A DNA stretch of 64,000 nucleotides from [Phialemoniopsis] sp. UDSM-2020 (GCA_018873225.1 JAEILZ010000004.1:2480001-2544000), one strand, 5' to 3'; shown: positions 1 to 11,883, counted from the first letter of the stretch. Made by a program: numbers and translations. The notes: generated from the letters alone by a model not told the origin.

Positions 1-84
1 ATCACTGTTCCGCGTGGCCGCGTCCTTATCGGCGTCCCCAATGCTAAGGGCATGGTGATCGAGGGACGTGACGATGATGAGTGA
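1..84 (+). CDS. 3' end of an unidentified gene (partial)
   Basis: An open frame enters from the left edge and ends at a TGA after 27 codons. Its tail reads ITVPRGRVLIGVPNAKGMV followed by an acidic end (EGRDDDE). The mix of Gly, Val and Ile and the acidic finish look like a real C-terminus, but 27 residues are too few to name a family. It could also be a chance open frame. No splice acceptor is needed to read it. Confidence 0.35.
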   Translation: MTVPRGRVLIGVPNAKGMVIEGRDDDE

Positions 85-586
85 AGCAGATCCTTCTCTG
101 CATTCTTTACGCTCTATATGCGTTTCTTTTTTGGTCAACGGACTTTTTCTCCGTTGATATGTTCCGGAGTTCAAGGAAATACACTGGCTGTGAGCTATAA
201 GGCTTAGCTACGGATTATGGGAGGGTAAATAACGGATTGCTGGAGTTTGAGGGTAATCTACATACATGAGCAGCATTTGCTCGACTATCATGTTGAGACA
301 GAGCCGACCTCATGGACTTTGCAAATACTTGCTTGCGATAGCTGCATGCATTTCGGACTTGAAGTCCTCATATACCAGCAGGCATTACAATGACACTGCA
401 TTTGACGCTGAACATGCTCGATGTGTTGAAGGATGTATGCCTCTGAATAATTGAAAACCCTATCCAGTATTGACTTGAAGATGCCGAAGAAAATACTAAT
501 GCTATGACCGTTTGAACGCCCCAGGACAGAATCCAAGCCCATTCCCGAAACGCCTTCACGCCATTCCCCCTTTCCCGAGACCGCTC
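85..586. other. Intergenic, between two convergent 3' ends
   Basis: About 500 bases lie between the stop of the left-edge frame and the stop of the lipase gene. Short open frames here have no recognisable content. It should hold two 3' UTRs; I see no other element. Confidence 0.5.
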
Positions 587-1721
587 TCAAGCACCACCCT
601 GCACAATCTGGCGATCCTTATCCGCCCACTCGTTGAGCTGCGCCTCGAGCTCCTCGTCACTGAGGTCCCTGCGCGACCGCCTCTGCCGCCACGGCACACC
701 GCCCGCGCCGCACGCCGAGATGGGGCCAAAGTACTGCCCGTGCGCGTCGACGTCGAGGCCCGACGTGCTGGCGCTGCAGTCCGTGTTGGCCGTGCCGGGG
801 CACACCTTGATGTCGGACGCCGAGGCGTCCGAGCCGGAGTTGCCCTTGTAGATCCAGTACTCCGGGCTGACGTGCCGGTAATTGAAGAGGATGGGCGGCA
901 GGCGCGGTACCGGGTCGTCGGTGTGCGTGACGCGGAACTCGAGCCCGGCCTGGTCGGTCACGAACTGCGCGAACTGGGCGTTGCCCGCGCGCGGGCTGCC
1001 GTAGGTGTACAGGTCCGCCGGGTAGCCCTGGGAGCGCAGGGTGGCGGCGGCGATGGTGGCGACGGCGCCGCCGAGGGAGTGGCCCGTCACGACGAGCTTG
1101 TAGGATGGGTGGGCGGCGGTCGCGGACTTGACGGCGGCGGTGATGCCGGCGGCCGAGGTGCGCCAGGCGCTGGCGAAGCCCTGGTGGTACTGGCAGCCCG
1201 AGACGAAGGGGCAGTCCTGCAGGGCGAACTGCAGGTTGGTGATCCAGTTGCGGATGGAGGAGGAGCCGCGGAAGGAGACGACGATGAGGGAGCGGGCCGG
1301 GTCGACGGCGACGAAGCCGTCGATGTTGTTCTCCGTGTTGCCGCTGTTGGGCGTGTTAGTGACTGGTTGTCCCCTGTGAGGGCATGTATGCATAACAAGT
1401 TGACTTACTTGACCGTAGCCACGATGACGGCTTTGTTGGCCGTGACAGCCGGGCAGACGTTGTTGGAGCAGGTCACGATCGACCCGTCCGGGGCGTCCAT
1501 GTTGCAGTAGGCGGCGCCGGCATACTGGGCGAAGAACTTGAGGTTGGACAAGTCCGCTTCACTAACAGTGACAGCTGTGTTGGTGTTAGACAAGATATCG
1601 TGGCTACATGAGGCTGAGACAGAGACTAACCTCGTCCTTCCGCAAACTTAGTGGTAACAACGCCCTTGAAGGGCGATGCTGTGACACCTGCGACCAGCAG
1701 GAGGAGGCTGAACAACTTCAT
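587..1721 (-). CDS. Secreted class 3 lipase
   Basis: Predicted extracellular triacylglycerol lipase or related esterase of the Rhizomucor/Thermomyces lipase family (alpha/beta hydrolase). Exons on the minus strand: 1721-1631, 1574-1409 and 1343-587, giving 337 residues. The first exon encodes a signal peptide (MKLFSLLLLVAGVTA) and a short pro-region. The catalytic triad is visible: Ser175 in GHSLGG, Asp229 in HTDDPVP and His287 in AHGQYFG, the last matching the HLWYFG context of the Thermomyces enzyme. Cys residues suit a secreted, disulphide-bonded protein. A charged tail of about 35 residues (RQRRSRRDLSDEEL...) follows the catalytic domain and is longer than in the model enzyme. Substrate (long-chain lipid or feruloyl ester) cannot be decided from the sequence. 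It diverges from the GH3 gene across a 2.5-kb gap. Confidence 0.9.
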
Positions 1722-4249
1722 GGCTAGGAGCTTGGGGCAGCACAAGGTCTGAAGGGATCAAAAGTGAAAGGCACCCAAATACACAAGATGAAAGCTTGAC
1801 TCTACTACTCCATGTTTAAGAATCGTGAAGAACTACTACCTTTCCGGCTCTTATATACTCCTCGTCTTTCTGTGGAGGAGGGAGCTTATTGCACTTCTAT
1901 GGCCACATTGGGCGATCACCGGTGTAAGCGACCTTTTTCGACACCACCACCATCGTTCCAGGCACTTGCAGGAAGAGCGGTACATCGGCAACCATCTTAC
2001 GAGATAGACTTCTCGATGCTGAGCCAATGGCAGACAAGTCACGATCCCCGGGTCACCCTCCCTTTCGGGGCTGTCCACGGCCCCAGCCTCGGCTACGTTG
2101 CGGGTCCTCCCCGAAGGCTGAAAGACCTCACGAGAACGACATCTGAGCTGAGATTCGCCAGACGTCGGAGGAGTCGTCACGATAGTCTGGGATAGCCTAT
2201 GGTTGGCGTGAGGGGTTAGTGCATGTTGCCAGAAGCGCTAGAAGATGTGATGGACACCCTCCGGTGCTCCCTGGCATGGCCGCGTTAACCACATTGAGTG
2301 GTCTAGAGGACGGGCGAGGATATCGGAGCCGGAGTGACTGGCAGACAGAGCTCTCTCTCTCTCAAAGTGGGCGCGAAAAGCTGGGATGGGATCGTCGCAC
2401 CGGACGGTGAAAGGTGGTGGGGAAGCAGCATCCACGTGCAGCTACATCGACATAATGGTGTTGAGCGAACCGGGCGGAGCTGAGACCCGCCACCACCGGC
2501 GGCGGCGGCCGTTTCTTGCGAAAGGTACGGTTCTGACCACCACACATACATTTTCGGTAAGCAGCCTGTAGGCGTTGGCGGCTCAGCATGTTATGTAACG
2601 GTGGCACACGGCACACGGCGGTGGCTAGCTGACTATTAATACGACCGGGGATGGCGAGTGTGAAGTCATTCAGCGTCTTGGACGACAGGGGTGGCTTGGG
2701 AGTGGTCAAGTGCGGACTCCGAGAGCTTGAATTCTTGCTTAGTTTGCTTTGCTTACTTACCTCTTACTGTCAACAGTACTGTACACGGTGACTGAATCTC
2801 TAACAGATGCCCCTTTCTTCCATCCCATTCAGCAACCATCTCTTCCCCGCTGCATCAGTCGATCATCCCGACGATCCTGGAGCTGGTGGTGTGGAAGAAA
2901 GAATTACGCCGTGACGACTTTACTTACAGAGCTCCAGTGGAAAATAACTAGCTGAAGCACTAAGATCTTGGGCCAGGAGATCCCCTAAACCACATCTAGA
3001 CTCTTCCCCGTGCAATAGATCTTTTCATGGAGAATTATCCCACTTACCCACGCATAAACAGCGGCAAGCTGGCCATCGCTTGTGCGTTCGACGTTGAAAA
3101 TGCCCGTCGCTCGTTACATCTCCCGATGGCTTGCATGGCACTACCGCCAATGGGTAGCTTTCCACGGCCCTTGGACGGGCACGGGCGCGTGCAATCCCGC
3201 ACGACATTCTGGGGAGCTTCACCGCCAGTCATTGGCCAAGCATCCTGGGATGTGCTCGCGAACAAACACAGCGCCAGTGTTGGGTTCCGCGGCTGCATTG
3301 CACGACCCATTGGCTAGTAACTTCCCGTTGTCGTGGCATCATTTCGTTGAGGAAAGCCTCGGCCAGGGTTGAGGCTTCATCGGCAGTTGGTTTGTCTCGT
3401 GATGATTTCCTCTATTCTGTTTGTTGATTAAGGTTATTGCCGTTCTCGAGAGATCAAAGACTCTGTTGTTCTTATTCGTCAACACCACCCGAGAGGCTGC
3501 TGACGCTCATGGCCAGATCAAGCTGAGAACCCTTGGCGCATGCTCAGCCCTATATGCTCCAGCTGGTCGATGCTTATTCTCATGCCTTTGCTCTTTCAGG
3601 AACTATGTTTTTCGAGCACCCCAGGATTTCTCCGCTGATTCAGAAATTCAGTTCGCCGTTCTCAAAGGCCCTCTATGATTCCACACTCTCGCCAAACTTG
3701 AAATGCTGTTATGCCCAGCCCCGAAAAGTTGGCACAATGTCACCTGCACCCCGCATTCTAACCATAATTCCCTGCCAGCACATGACGCACCTCGTCACGG
3801 AGACAGTGCCCAAACTAGGCCTATATGTGCCTCTTCTCCGATATATCAAAGCTCCTCAGCAGCTCTGAGAAGAGTCCATTATCAGATGCAATCAAGGTTG
3901 ACGCAAGTGCAGACCAGCCTCGGCTACAACGTCCTCGCTTGCAGACTGACGTGTCGATCTTTTCCCTGACCCGTCGAGCATGGAGATCTCCCCGAGCTCG
4001 GTTCCAGGAACAGAGCGATCGCGACTGGGTTGAACGGGCTCATTTTACCCTTTTGTGGATTTTCATGCTCCGGTACCATAGTTGTCCGTCTCGGCGGTCG
4101 ATCGGGCAGCCGTATCGCGTTCGCGATGCCTCTCTTCTGAGAAATTATATCTCTGGTCATGAAGTCCTTGCGAGACTTCAGTGTAGTCTGCTCTTTAGTC
4201 AATTGAACTTTTCTCGTGCTCGCGTGCCATTGCGTGTTTTGCCAGAGCC
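1722..4249. promoter_or_regulatory. 2.5-kb intergenic region between lipase and GH3 genes
   Basis: This long gap separates two divergently transcribed genes for secreted hydrolases and must hold both promoters. I found no gene in it; open frames are short and overlap on both strands. Two GGCTAG hexamers (2623-2628 and 3312-3317) match GGCTAR, the core bound by XlnR-type activators of plant-wall hydrolase genes. Such short motifs also occur by chance, so regulation by this route is only an inference. Confidence 0.4.
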
Positions 4250-7234
4250 ATGATGTCATTCAGCTCTATCTCGTTGACAGCGTTCTTGTTCGCCTGTGGA
4301 CTCGGCCCTCTCGAAGTCCTCGGGGCCAGTCTCTACGTGAGAGATGCCGTCCCTGCGGGCTTTGTTGCCGCACCTTACTATCCAGCGCCTCATGGAGGGT
4401 GGGACGCAAGCTGGGCAGACAGCTATGAGAAGGCAAAGGAGCTCGTCGAGCAGATGACCTTGGCCGAAAAGGTCAATATCACGGCCGGGTCTGGCATGTG
4501 GATGGGTAAGTTAACCAGACTCATTAAACATATCTTGTCACGATCGTAGCTAATATAAAACAGGGTGAGCCGCTCTCTGATGTTGTATATGGTCCGCCAT
4601 AGCTAACAAGACTCAGACCTTGTGTAGGCAACACGGGCAGCGCTGAGCGCCTGGGCTTCCCTCAGCTATGTCTGCAAGACTCTGCGTTGGGTGTCCGGTC
4701 TACCGACCATGTCACAGCCTTCCCGGCCGGCATCACCACCGGCGCGACGTGGGACAAGGATTTGATATACGCCAGAGCCGTGGCCATGGGGCAAGAATTC
4801 AGGGGTAAAGGCGCCAACATCTACTTGGGCCCTACCGTCGGACCCTTGGGCCGCAAGCCTCGTGGTGGACGCAACTGGGAGGGCTTCGGCGCGGATCCCG
4901 TCCTCCAGGCCGTGGGAGCCGCGCTGACCATCCGAGGTGTCCAAGAGCAAGGCGTCATTGCTACACTGAAGCATCTTGTTGGGAATGAGCAAGAGATGTT
5001 TCGCATGTACAATGCGTTCCAGCCCGGGATCAGCGCAAACATTGGTAAGGCTCAACCACTTACCCGGTGAACATATGTAGACGGAAGAACTGATACGTGT
5101 TAGACGACCGCACTTTGCATGAGTTATACCTCTGGCCCTTTGCCGAAGGCGTCCGTGCCGGTGTCGGCTCCATCATGTGTTCATACAATGCTGTAAGTCT
5201 AACTGTTATCTCCGCGAAACTAGAGGACACAGCCTAACAATATTGCCCCCAGGTCAATGGCTCTGCAGCCTGTCAGAACAGCTACCTTCAAAATGGCGTG
5301 TTGAAGGACGAACTTGGTTTCCAAGGATTCGTGATGAGCGACTGGTAAGCCACTACCATGTTTCAAGAAACACAGTCACCCCTGAACTGACATCTTTGTA
5401 GGCTGGCTCAGATCTCAGGAGTAGCTGCCGCACTAGCCGGGCTCGACATGAGCATGCCAGGAGACACTCAGATCCCTCTCTTCGGCACCAGCTACTGGAT
5501 GTACGAACTCACTCGATCAGTACTCAATGGCTCCGTGCCAGTCGATCGCCTCAACGACATGGCGACCCGAATCGTGGCTACGTGGTACCAGATGGGCCAG
5601 GACAAGGACTTCGGCCCACCGAACTTCTCGTCCAACACAGATCAGGAAACCGGGCCGCTCTATCCCGCTGCACTCTTCTCCCCGTCCGGCGTTGTCAACC
5701 AGTTTATTGACGTGCGTGGAAACCATGCGGAGGTCGCAAGACAGGTCGCTCAAGACGCCATCACGCTGCTCAAGAATGAAGACAACATCCTGCCGTTCTC
5801 AAAGTCACAGGCTCTCAGCGTCTTCGGGACGGATGCTGCCGTCAATCCCGACGGACCCAATGCCTGCGGTGACCGAGCCTGTAATAAGGGTACGCTCGGT
5901 ATGGGCTGGGGATCTGGGACGGCCAACTACGCCACTTTCGATGATCCTATTGGTGCCCTTCGTAAACGCACCAACGTCACTTTTTACAACACCGACTCAT
6001 TTCCTTCCGTCCCTGACCCCAGCGATGATGATGTCGCCATGGTCTTCATCTCGTCTGACTCTGGCGAGAATCAGTACACCGTCGAGGGAAACAACGGCGA
6101 CAGAGACTCATCGGGCCTCAAGGCATGGCACAACGGCGACGAGCTCGTGAAGAAGGCGGCAGCCAAATATAAGAATGTCGTCGTTGTGGTACATACCGTC
6201 GGTCCCATCGTCCTTGAGCCGTGGGTGGATCTGCCATCTGTTAAAGCGGTCCTGTTTGCGCATCTGCCGGGCCAAGAGGCGGGCGAGTCCTTGACAAACG
6301 TCTTGTTCGGCGACGTCTCGCCCAGCGGCCACCTCCCGTACAGTATCCCAGTAAAAGAGGACGACTACCCGGATAGCCTCCGGATCAGGGGCTTCGTCCT
6401 GGGCCAGCCGCAGGATACATTCTCCGAGGGACTGTAAGTCGCTCACCAACCCCCACTCATCCACCTTCTCCTTATGCTCACATCCTCCACAGCTACATCG
6501 ATTACCGCTACCTCAACAAGCAAAACATCAAGCCCCGCTACGCCTTCGGCCACGGCCTGAGCTACACAACCTTCAACTTCTCCGCGCCCGCCATCAAGCA
6601 GGTCACCAAGCTCACCACCACACCGCCCACACGCGCGGACAAAGGTCCGACTCCGGCCTACGCAAACGACATCCCAGCCGCCTCGGAGGCGTACGAGCCG
6701 GACCACTTCGACAAGATCTGGCGGTACCTCTACTCGTGGCTGCCCAAGGGCGAGGCCGACGCCGCCGCCAAGGACGCCGCGACCAAGAAGTACGACTACC
6801 CCGCCGGCTACAGCGACGTCCAGACCACCAGCGGGCCGGCGGCCGGCGGCGCGCAGGGCGGCAACCCGGCGCTGTGGGACGTCGCGTACGAGGTCACGGT
6901 GACGGTGGGCAACGCCGGGAACAAGCACGCCGGCAAGGCGGTCGCGCAGGCGTACGTGCAGTATCCCGACGAGAACGGCGGATTCGACACGCCGGTGATC
7001 CAGCTGCGCGACTTTGCCAAGACGGAGGCATTGCAGCCCGGGCAGAGCGCCGAGGTGAAGCTGCAGCTGACGCGGAAGGACGTCAGCGTGTGGGACGTCG
7101 AGTCGCAGAACTGGATTGTTCCGAATGTGGAGGGTAGATACAAGATCTGGATCGGCAAGAGCAGTGATGCGCTGTTCACGGCTTGTTATTCTGATACGCT
7201 TCAGTGCGAGGGTGGGCTTGAGAGTCCGGTTTGA
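4250..7234 (+). CDS. Secreted glycoside hydrolase family 3 beta-glucosidase
   Basis: Extracellular beta-glucosidase that releases glucose from cellobiose and other beta-glucosides. Exons: 4250-4505, 4564 (a single base), 4617-5044, 5104-5192, 5253-5344, 5402-6433 and 6493-7234, giving 879 residues. A signal peptide opens the protein; a second ATG at 4253 is equally possible. The family signatures are in order: KHLVGNEQE, the nucleophile Asp288 in VMSDW, then the second domain ([11 protein letters not shown]), and a C-terminal fibronectin III-like domain ([18 protein letters not shown]). The single-base exon is needed to keep frame through [12 protein letters not shown]; without it the sum of exons is one base short of a multiple of three. 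Length and domain order fit the large secreted fungal GH3 clade. Exact glycoside preference is not visible. Confidence 0.93.
4506..4616 (+). other. Two adjacent introns flanking a 1-nt exon in the GH3 gene
   Basis: The first intron (4506-4563) starts GTAAGT and ends AAAACAG. A single G at 4564 follows, and the second intron (4565-4616) starts GTGAGC, has the branch site GCTAACA and ends ACTCAG. Joining ATG-G, G and A-CCT restores Met-Gly-Pro-Cys-Val-Gly, as expected for the family. Splicing the whole stretch as one intron puts an in-frame TAG right after the junction. Confidence 0.7.
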
Positions 7235-7524
7235 GAGAGTCCGCCGGGTTGAATTGACCAGACCCAGGAGCTGCAGTGTCGTATTGCAAGGGAAGGGGCT
7301 GATGGGAATAATTTTGATATAGTACATAGTAATCTTGTCTAATGTGTATACACAGCCCTATTCGAGGCCATCTGGCATATCCCTCTTGCAGGCTAATCGA
7401 GCACTCGTGGCAAAATTCATACATTTCTCCTCCTACTTTCCCCTTTGCCACCATTGATAGCCCATGCTCTGAAATATCTGTTGCTTCGCGAGGAGCCTCC
7501 TGATAGCGCCCACAGGCCGCCTCC

Positions 7525-8028
7525 TTACGTGCACAGCTTCTTCCGCCCCTTGGCGATCCTCCTCTTGAGCAGCTTCTGTCCGTTCTTCGTCCGTATCCGG
7601 CTCAGGAACCCATGTCTCCGCTTCTGGATCAGCCGGCTGTTCCTCTGCAGCGTGTTGCGCGGTCCACACCGGATCTGCAAGCTCCCAAAGGCCGGGTGCG
7701 CTGAGACGGCCTCCTTCGGCACGACGTCCGCCACGGCCTCTGTCGAGGGCGTAAACGTCGCGTGTAGCGCGGGCTGAAGAGTCGCAGGACGGAAGACTGA
7801 GCTCGTGGGGTTGGTGGCGGAGAGCGAGGGGATGGACGGGCGGAGGGTTGGGAAGGAGGAGAAGGATCTGTTCAATTGATTAGATATTGTCATTGATGGG
7901 TGCTTGAGACCACGCCGGATGTCCGTGATAGCTTACCTTGAGCTGCCTATCCGGCTGGCCATTGAGCAGGTAGCTGAGAGCTGCTGCATCGGCCGCGCTG
8001 CCGTGCGCAGCAGTCGTTGTGCAGACAT
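7525..8028 (-). CDS. Mitochondrial large-subunit ribosomal protein bL34m
   Basis: Component of the mitochondrial 54S ribosomal subunit, the equivalent of bacterial L34. Exons: 8028-7937 and 7867-7525, giving 144 residues. The last 45 residues carry the L34 signature: RNTLQRNSRLIQKRRHGF, then TKNGQKLLKRRIAKGRKKL. The first 100 residues are Arg, Ser and Ala rich with few acids (MSAQRLLRTAARPMQQ...), as expected for a mitochondrial import sequence and the usual fungal N-terminal extension. The start was moved upstream through an intron with GTAAGC donor and AACAG acceptor, because the first in-frame ATG of exon 2 would lose the targeting sequence. Confidence 0.9.
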
Positions 8029-8628
8029 GATCTGGTTCCGCATCCACTCAAACCACGCGACCTGGCCGTTCCGTGTCCCAATTGCCGAAGCGCAACGTCG
8101 GGGTTGTCCGCAATTCGAGTCTCACGATGCGGTATGAGTCGGTCCTCTCTCGTAACGAGGCTCGTCGCGCGCGAATAAACGTGGAAATGGGTGTTCTGGG
8201 AGGTGCATGTACCGTTTAATTGGTGTCGTGATCCAAGCTCTCTGGTGTTGGAAATTTTGTCCGGCCTGACAGGTGGCGGACACTTGCCGACGCTAAGAGA
8301 CGCACACCCACCAGGCCAACATGGGTACCTCAACTGACACATCAATCATCAGTTTCAGGGGACACCCGAGAGCTCCCGTATTGGGAAAATATTGCATTCT
8401 TATTTGAACCATCAGGAGTATGATCAGCAATGATCAGCAAGGGTCAAGCAGATCTTGGATTCTCATCATCACTCTATGCACTGCTCTACTAAGGCTCAGC
8501 ACCTACGCCGAAGCCTGTCATCCGCAGGGTAGGTCCATATCAACACACACCCATCTTCCCCAACTTTCATAGCAACTTTAACACAGTATGCCGCAGAGCG
8601 ACAAGGTCTAGTATACAACAGTGGACAT
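8029..8628. other. Intergenic, bL34m promoter side and STE24 3' side
   Basis: Six hundred bases hold the bL34m promoter and the 3' UTR of the CaaX protease gene. A 10-bp unit, TGATCAGCAA, is repeated twice in tandem at 8421-8440. Nothing else is recognisable. Confidence 0.45.
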
Positions 8629-10074
8629 TCACAGCTCATCACGACCAGTGACCTTGGCCACACCATCCTTGTCCTTCTCATCAGCAGCAACCTTCTCGGT
8701 CGACTGCCAGTTGAGCGCCTTCAGCCTCTCCGACAAGATGGGGTGGGAGAAGTGGTAGTTGGCAAACATCCAGTCAGCATCCATGGTGCTCAGGTTCTGG
8801 ATCTGCAGCTTGATCAGCGAGCGGGCCAACTCCGCGTTATAGCCGAGGCCACGTGCGAAGGCATCGGCCTGGAACTCGTAGCGTCGGCTCAGAATGTTCA
8901 TGAGCAGTTTGATGACCATGTCCATGGGGGCCAGTGCGTCCGAGAAGAGAATGAAGCCCACGATGATGGGGTGCTCCTTGATGAAGCCGAAGTCCGCGTA
9001 TAGACTGTGGTTGTTGATGAAGACGGAGAAGAGAGCAAAGATGTAGAAGAAGTGCGCCTGAGAGATGCCGAACAGGCGGGTGGTGTGGCCGAGGCTCCAG
9101 TGACCCAGCTCATGGGCAAGGACAGCGACAACCTCCTCCGTCTCACTCTTCTCAATCAGGGTATCGTAAATGACAATGTGCTTCTTCCAGGGCAGACCGA
9201 AGAAGTAAGCGTTGCTGTGGGCGCTGCGCTTGCTTCCGTCAATGACGTAGAGCTCGTGGAGGGGGAAGTTGAGCTTCTTGGCCAGAGCCTCAACACCATC
9301 CTTGAGCTTGCCGGGTTCAAGCGGCGAGAGCTTGTTGAAAAGGGGCAAGATCGTAATCGGGTAGACTGTAATCATGAAAACCTGGAGGCCAGCGCCGAAC
9401 AGCCACAAGTAGTAGAAGAACTGGTTTCCAGTCTTCTGGACGATGGACAGGAAACCAGCCAGGATTGGGGGAGCGAGGACAAAGGCGAGCATGTTGGACT
9501 TGATCATATCCGTGATGAATAGCTTTGGCGTCTGCTTGTTGAATCCGAACTTCTCCTCAAGGAAGAAGGTGTGGTAGATGGAGCCAGGGAGCGACAGGAT
9601 CTGGTGGATAACGATGAAGGACAGGACGAAGACGATGGACTGGGATATTTCTCCGGTGAAACGCGCCGGCGCGAAGCGGAGGAGAAGACTGCCAGCCCAT
9701 GACCACAGCTTGGGCAGGACATCAAACTGGATGAAAGCAAGGTTCTGAATCTGTCCCCAGAGGCCGTTGATCAGCTCGAACTTGGCCTTGGCGCGTCCGT
9801 AGGCCTGGCTCTTGTCGAAGACATCCTGCGTGACCTCCTTCTCGAGAACTGTTGGCGGCTTGGCCTTTTGTAAAACTCTGTACTGACGCAAAGAGAGGAA
9901 GCCTTCGAATAGATATTGCGCAACCGAGAAACCGATGATCAGCTTCTTCCACGGGAAGAGCGGGCGGTCGAGAAACCTCGCCAGGCGCTATCAGAGAGCT
10001 ATGTTAGTCCAAGCTGGTAAAGTTGACGGGGCGCTGCGCAAATCGCGATTATCGCGTACCTGAAGAATATCCAT
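8629..10074 (-). CDS. STE24: CaaX prenyl protease Ste24
   Basis: Integral ER/nuclear membrane zinc metalloprotease (M48A) that removes the aaX tripeptide from prenylated proteins and makes a second cut in fungal a-type pheromone. Exons: 10074-10060 (15 nt, MDILQ) and 9987-8629, giving 457 residues. The zinc motif HELGH is at residues 297-301, followed by the downstream Glu-containing helix (FQADAFARGLGY). The SAHSNAYFFGLPWKKHIV segment ahead of the active site is typical. Several hydrophobic membrane spans lie before and after the catalytic domain. The length matches the family. The prenyltransferase alpha subunit and mevalonate kinase genes of the same pathway lie 6-10 kb away. Confidence 0.96.
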
Positions 10075-10507
10075 GATGTCGTGAACGCAAGAAAGTGATC
10101 GTTCGACGACTGATTGTGGGTTGATGGAGGGAGGGATGGGAAATGGAGATTATGTTCAGTCCGGGGTACCTAGGTAGTGCTTTCAGCTTTGGGCCAACTG
10201 TCCTCGCCATTGTCATAGGCAGCTTGGTGGCTTGGATTACTGGGGCCGAATGTGGCTGATTACCCGGTACCAGATCTAGGTCTTATCCACCTGCAGAAAC
10301 TGTATTGTCCGTTTTCATTGCGACATTGCAACAAAGAACACAGTTGAAAAAGAAGGCTGACAAGCATTGATCCATCATGCTACTGACAAGGTCGTTACAG
10401 CTGAGCTCATGAGTGCTTATGAATGTCAAATTGGTATCTAAAGACTTGTTCAAACTGGAACCTAGCATGAACCTCCAAACCGGCCCTTATGCAACTTTAA
10501 CCCCCGA
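10075..10507. other. Intergenic, upstream of STE24
   Basis: About 430 bases contain the STE24 promoter and the 3' UTR of the small membrane protein gene on the same strand. I see no gene or distinct motif. Confidence 0.45.
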
Positions 10508-10966
10508 TCAAGAGCGTGAAATGCGCATATTAACCTGAACACGTTCCAATAACTGTGCTTTGGTGTCCGTCGCTTGTGGATGCAAGTTTCTCTAATGGCT
10601 GGCAGTCAGGTTTCTGGACAACCGAAGCAGCACCACAACACAGCAAACACCACTTACCGCAGCCAGCCATCTTCTCAACTCTTCCCGCGTCCATGATTCT
10701 GGGTTGCCCTTGGGATCCCCTGACGTTGGAAACATGTCACCTCCATAGATTGCCCATACGGCAACACCAGTAACTAAGCCAGCGAATGCTGTGAAGTGAC
10801 GTATTAGCTTCAAGGAAGAGCCCTGTTACTCCATACACCTTACCTAGAACCGCATTCTGTGCTTTGTGTTAGCCATGGTACCTTGTGTGAGTGGTGTAAA
10901 GAGGTTAAGATGCATAAGTAAGTGACTTGCCTTGGACTTCATCGCGTGATCGAGTGACGTAGGCAT
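10508..10966 (-). CDS. Small single-pass membrane protein, uncharacterised
   Basis: A four-exon gene of only 87 codons: 10966-10931, 10856-10844, 10788-10658 and 10591-10508. The protein starts MPTSLDHAMKSK, crosses the membrane once (about residues 14-31, AVLAFAGLVTGVAVWAIYGG), and then has a conserved-looking stretch with WTREELRRWLAARN and TKAQLLERVQVNM. That second half resembles SAP/HeH-type helical motifs, seen in Ish1-like proteins, but I cannot assign a function. Intron 1 has a GC donor (GCAAGT) instead of GT; the others are GT..AG. The join is supported because each exon continues the same reading frame and the last exon completes a typical WLAARN...LLERV pattern. It shares a divergent promoter with the eL38 gene. 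Confidence 0.75.
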
Positions 10967-11436
10967 CTCAGAGGATGTCGACCCTTGTGAGGCAGAAGCT
11001 TAGAACTGTGTTGAGAAGAAATGGCCGAGTGTGACCTATGTCTTCGGTGTCTTCCCTAAGCTCTTATACAAGAAATAGATCCTTGCAAACCAGGTTGAAA
11101 GGCAAGCTGGCAACAGTTGACTTGTCGCGACGATGGCGACGTACTAGGTAGCTGTGAATGATATGGCGCCACACTTGGCCTGAAGCGGCTACAGACCGCG
11201 TCAGCCACTTCTCCTGTCGAGGGTCCGTCCTTCGGGAAAGAAGGGGCCCCACCAGCCCGGCCGAACAATGAAGTCGTTGGCCCGTGCACAATGCCAAGAT
11301 TTTGGATTGTCTAACGCCGAATCCAGTCCCGCCCACAAAATTAATTCCTCGAAATTCGAATTGACGACGACCAAGACCCTCACGGCCCCAAATACCAGAT
11401 CCCTTTCAGTAATCACCAAGCCAAACAACCGTCAAA
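10967..11436. promoter_or_regulatory. Divergent promoter of the small membrane protein and eL38 genes
   Basis: The 470 bases between the two start codons must hold both promoters. Open frames here are chance overlaps. I found no site that I can assign to a known factor. Confidence 0.4.
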
Positions 11437-11883
11437 ATGCCTCGTGAAGTCGGCGACATCAAGAAGGTTGGTTTTCTCCAGTCGGGGTGCTTTGGACTGC
11501 TTTGGACTGGGTGCTAACTTTCTCAATTCCAGTTCATCGAGATCTGCCGGAGGAAGGATGCTTCCTGTGAGTTTTGCGACAGGAAGAATGTGAAGTTTTA
11601 CGACCAGGAATTCTAACGTTCTGCGCCCCTCCCACCAGCTGCCCGGATCAAGAAGAACAAGAAGTCCCAGCAGATCAAGTTCAAGGTCCGATGCGAGACT
11701 CACCTCTACACCCTGGTCCTGAAGGACTCTGAGAAGGCCGAGAAGCTCAAGCAGTCTCTTCCCCCGAGTACGACCACCACCTAGATCCGGGGCGATAATC
11801 CCGACGACGACAATGAGCTAACATTTCGTTTAGACCTGACCATCACCGACGTCAGCAAGAAGGAGAAGAAGAAGTCCTCATAG
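11437..11883 (+). CDS. RPL38: 60S ribosomal protein eL38
   Basis: Cytosolic large-subunit ribosomal protein L38. Exons: 11437-11466, 11533-11566, 11639-11767 and 11834-11883, giving 80 residues, the usual size. The sequence begins [20 protein letters not shown] and includes [20 protein letters not shown] and LYTLVLKD, all diagnostic. Three introns in 80 codons, with the first only 30 nt into the coding region, are typical of fungal ribosomal protein genes. Basic Lys-rich ends fit rRNA binding. Confidence 0.97.

Noticed and set aside
512..1510. 332-codon plus-strand open frame
   Set aside because: It lies antisense to the lipase exons, is made of Arg/Gly/Ala/Val from high-GC third positions, and has no family signature.
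6443..7327. 294-codon minus-strand open frame
   Set aside because: Antisense to the last GH3 exon; low-complexity Arg/Val/Leu content.
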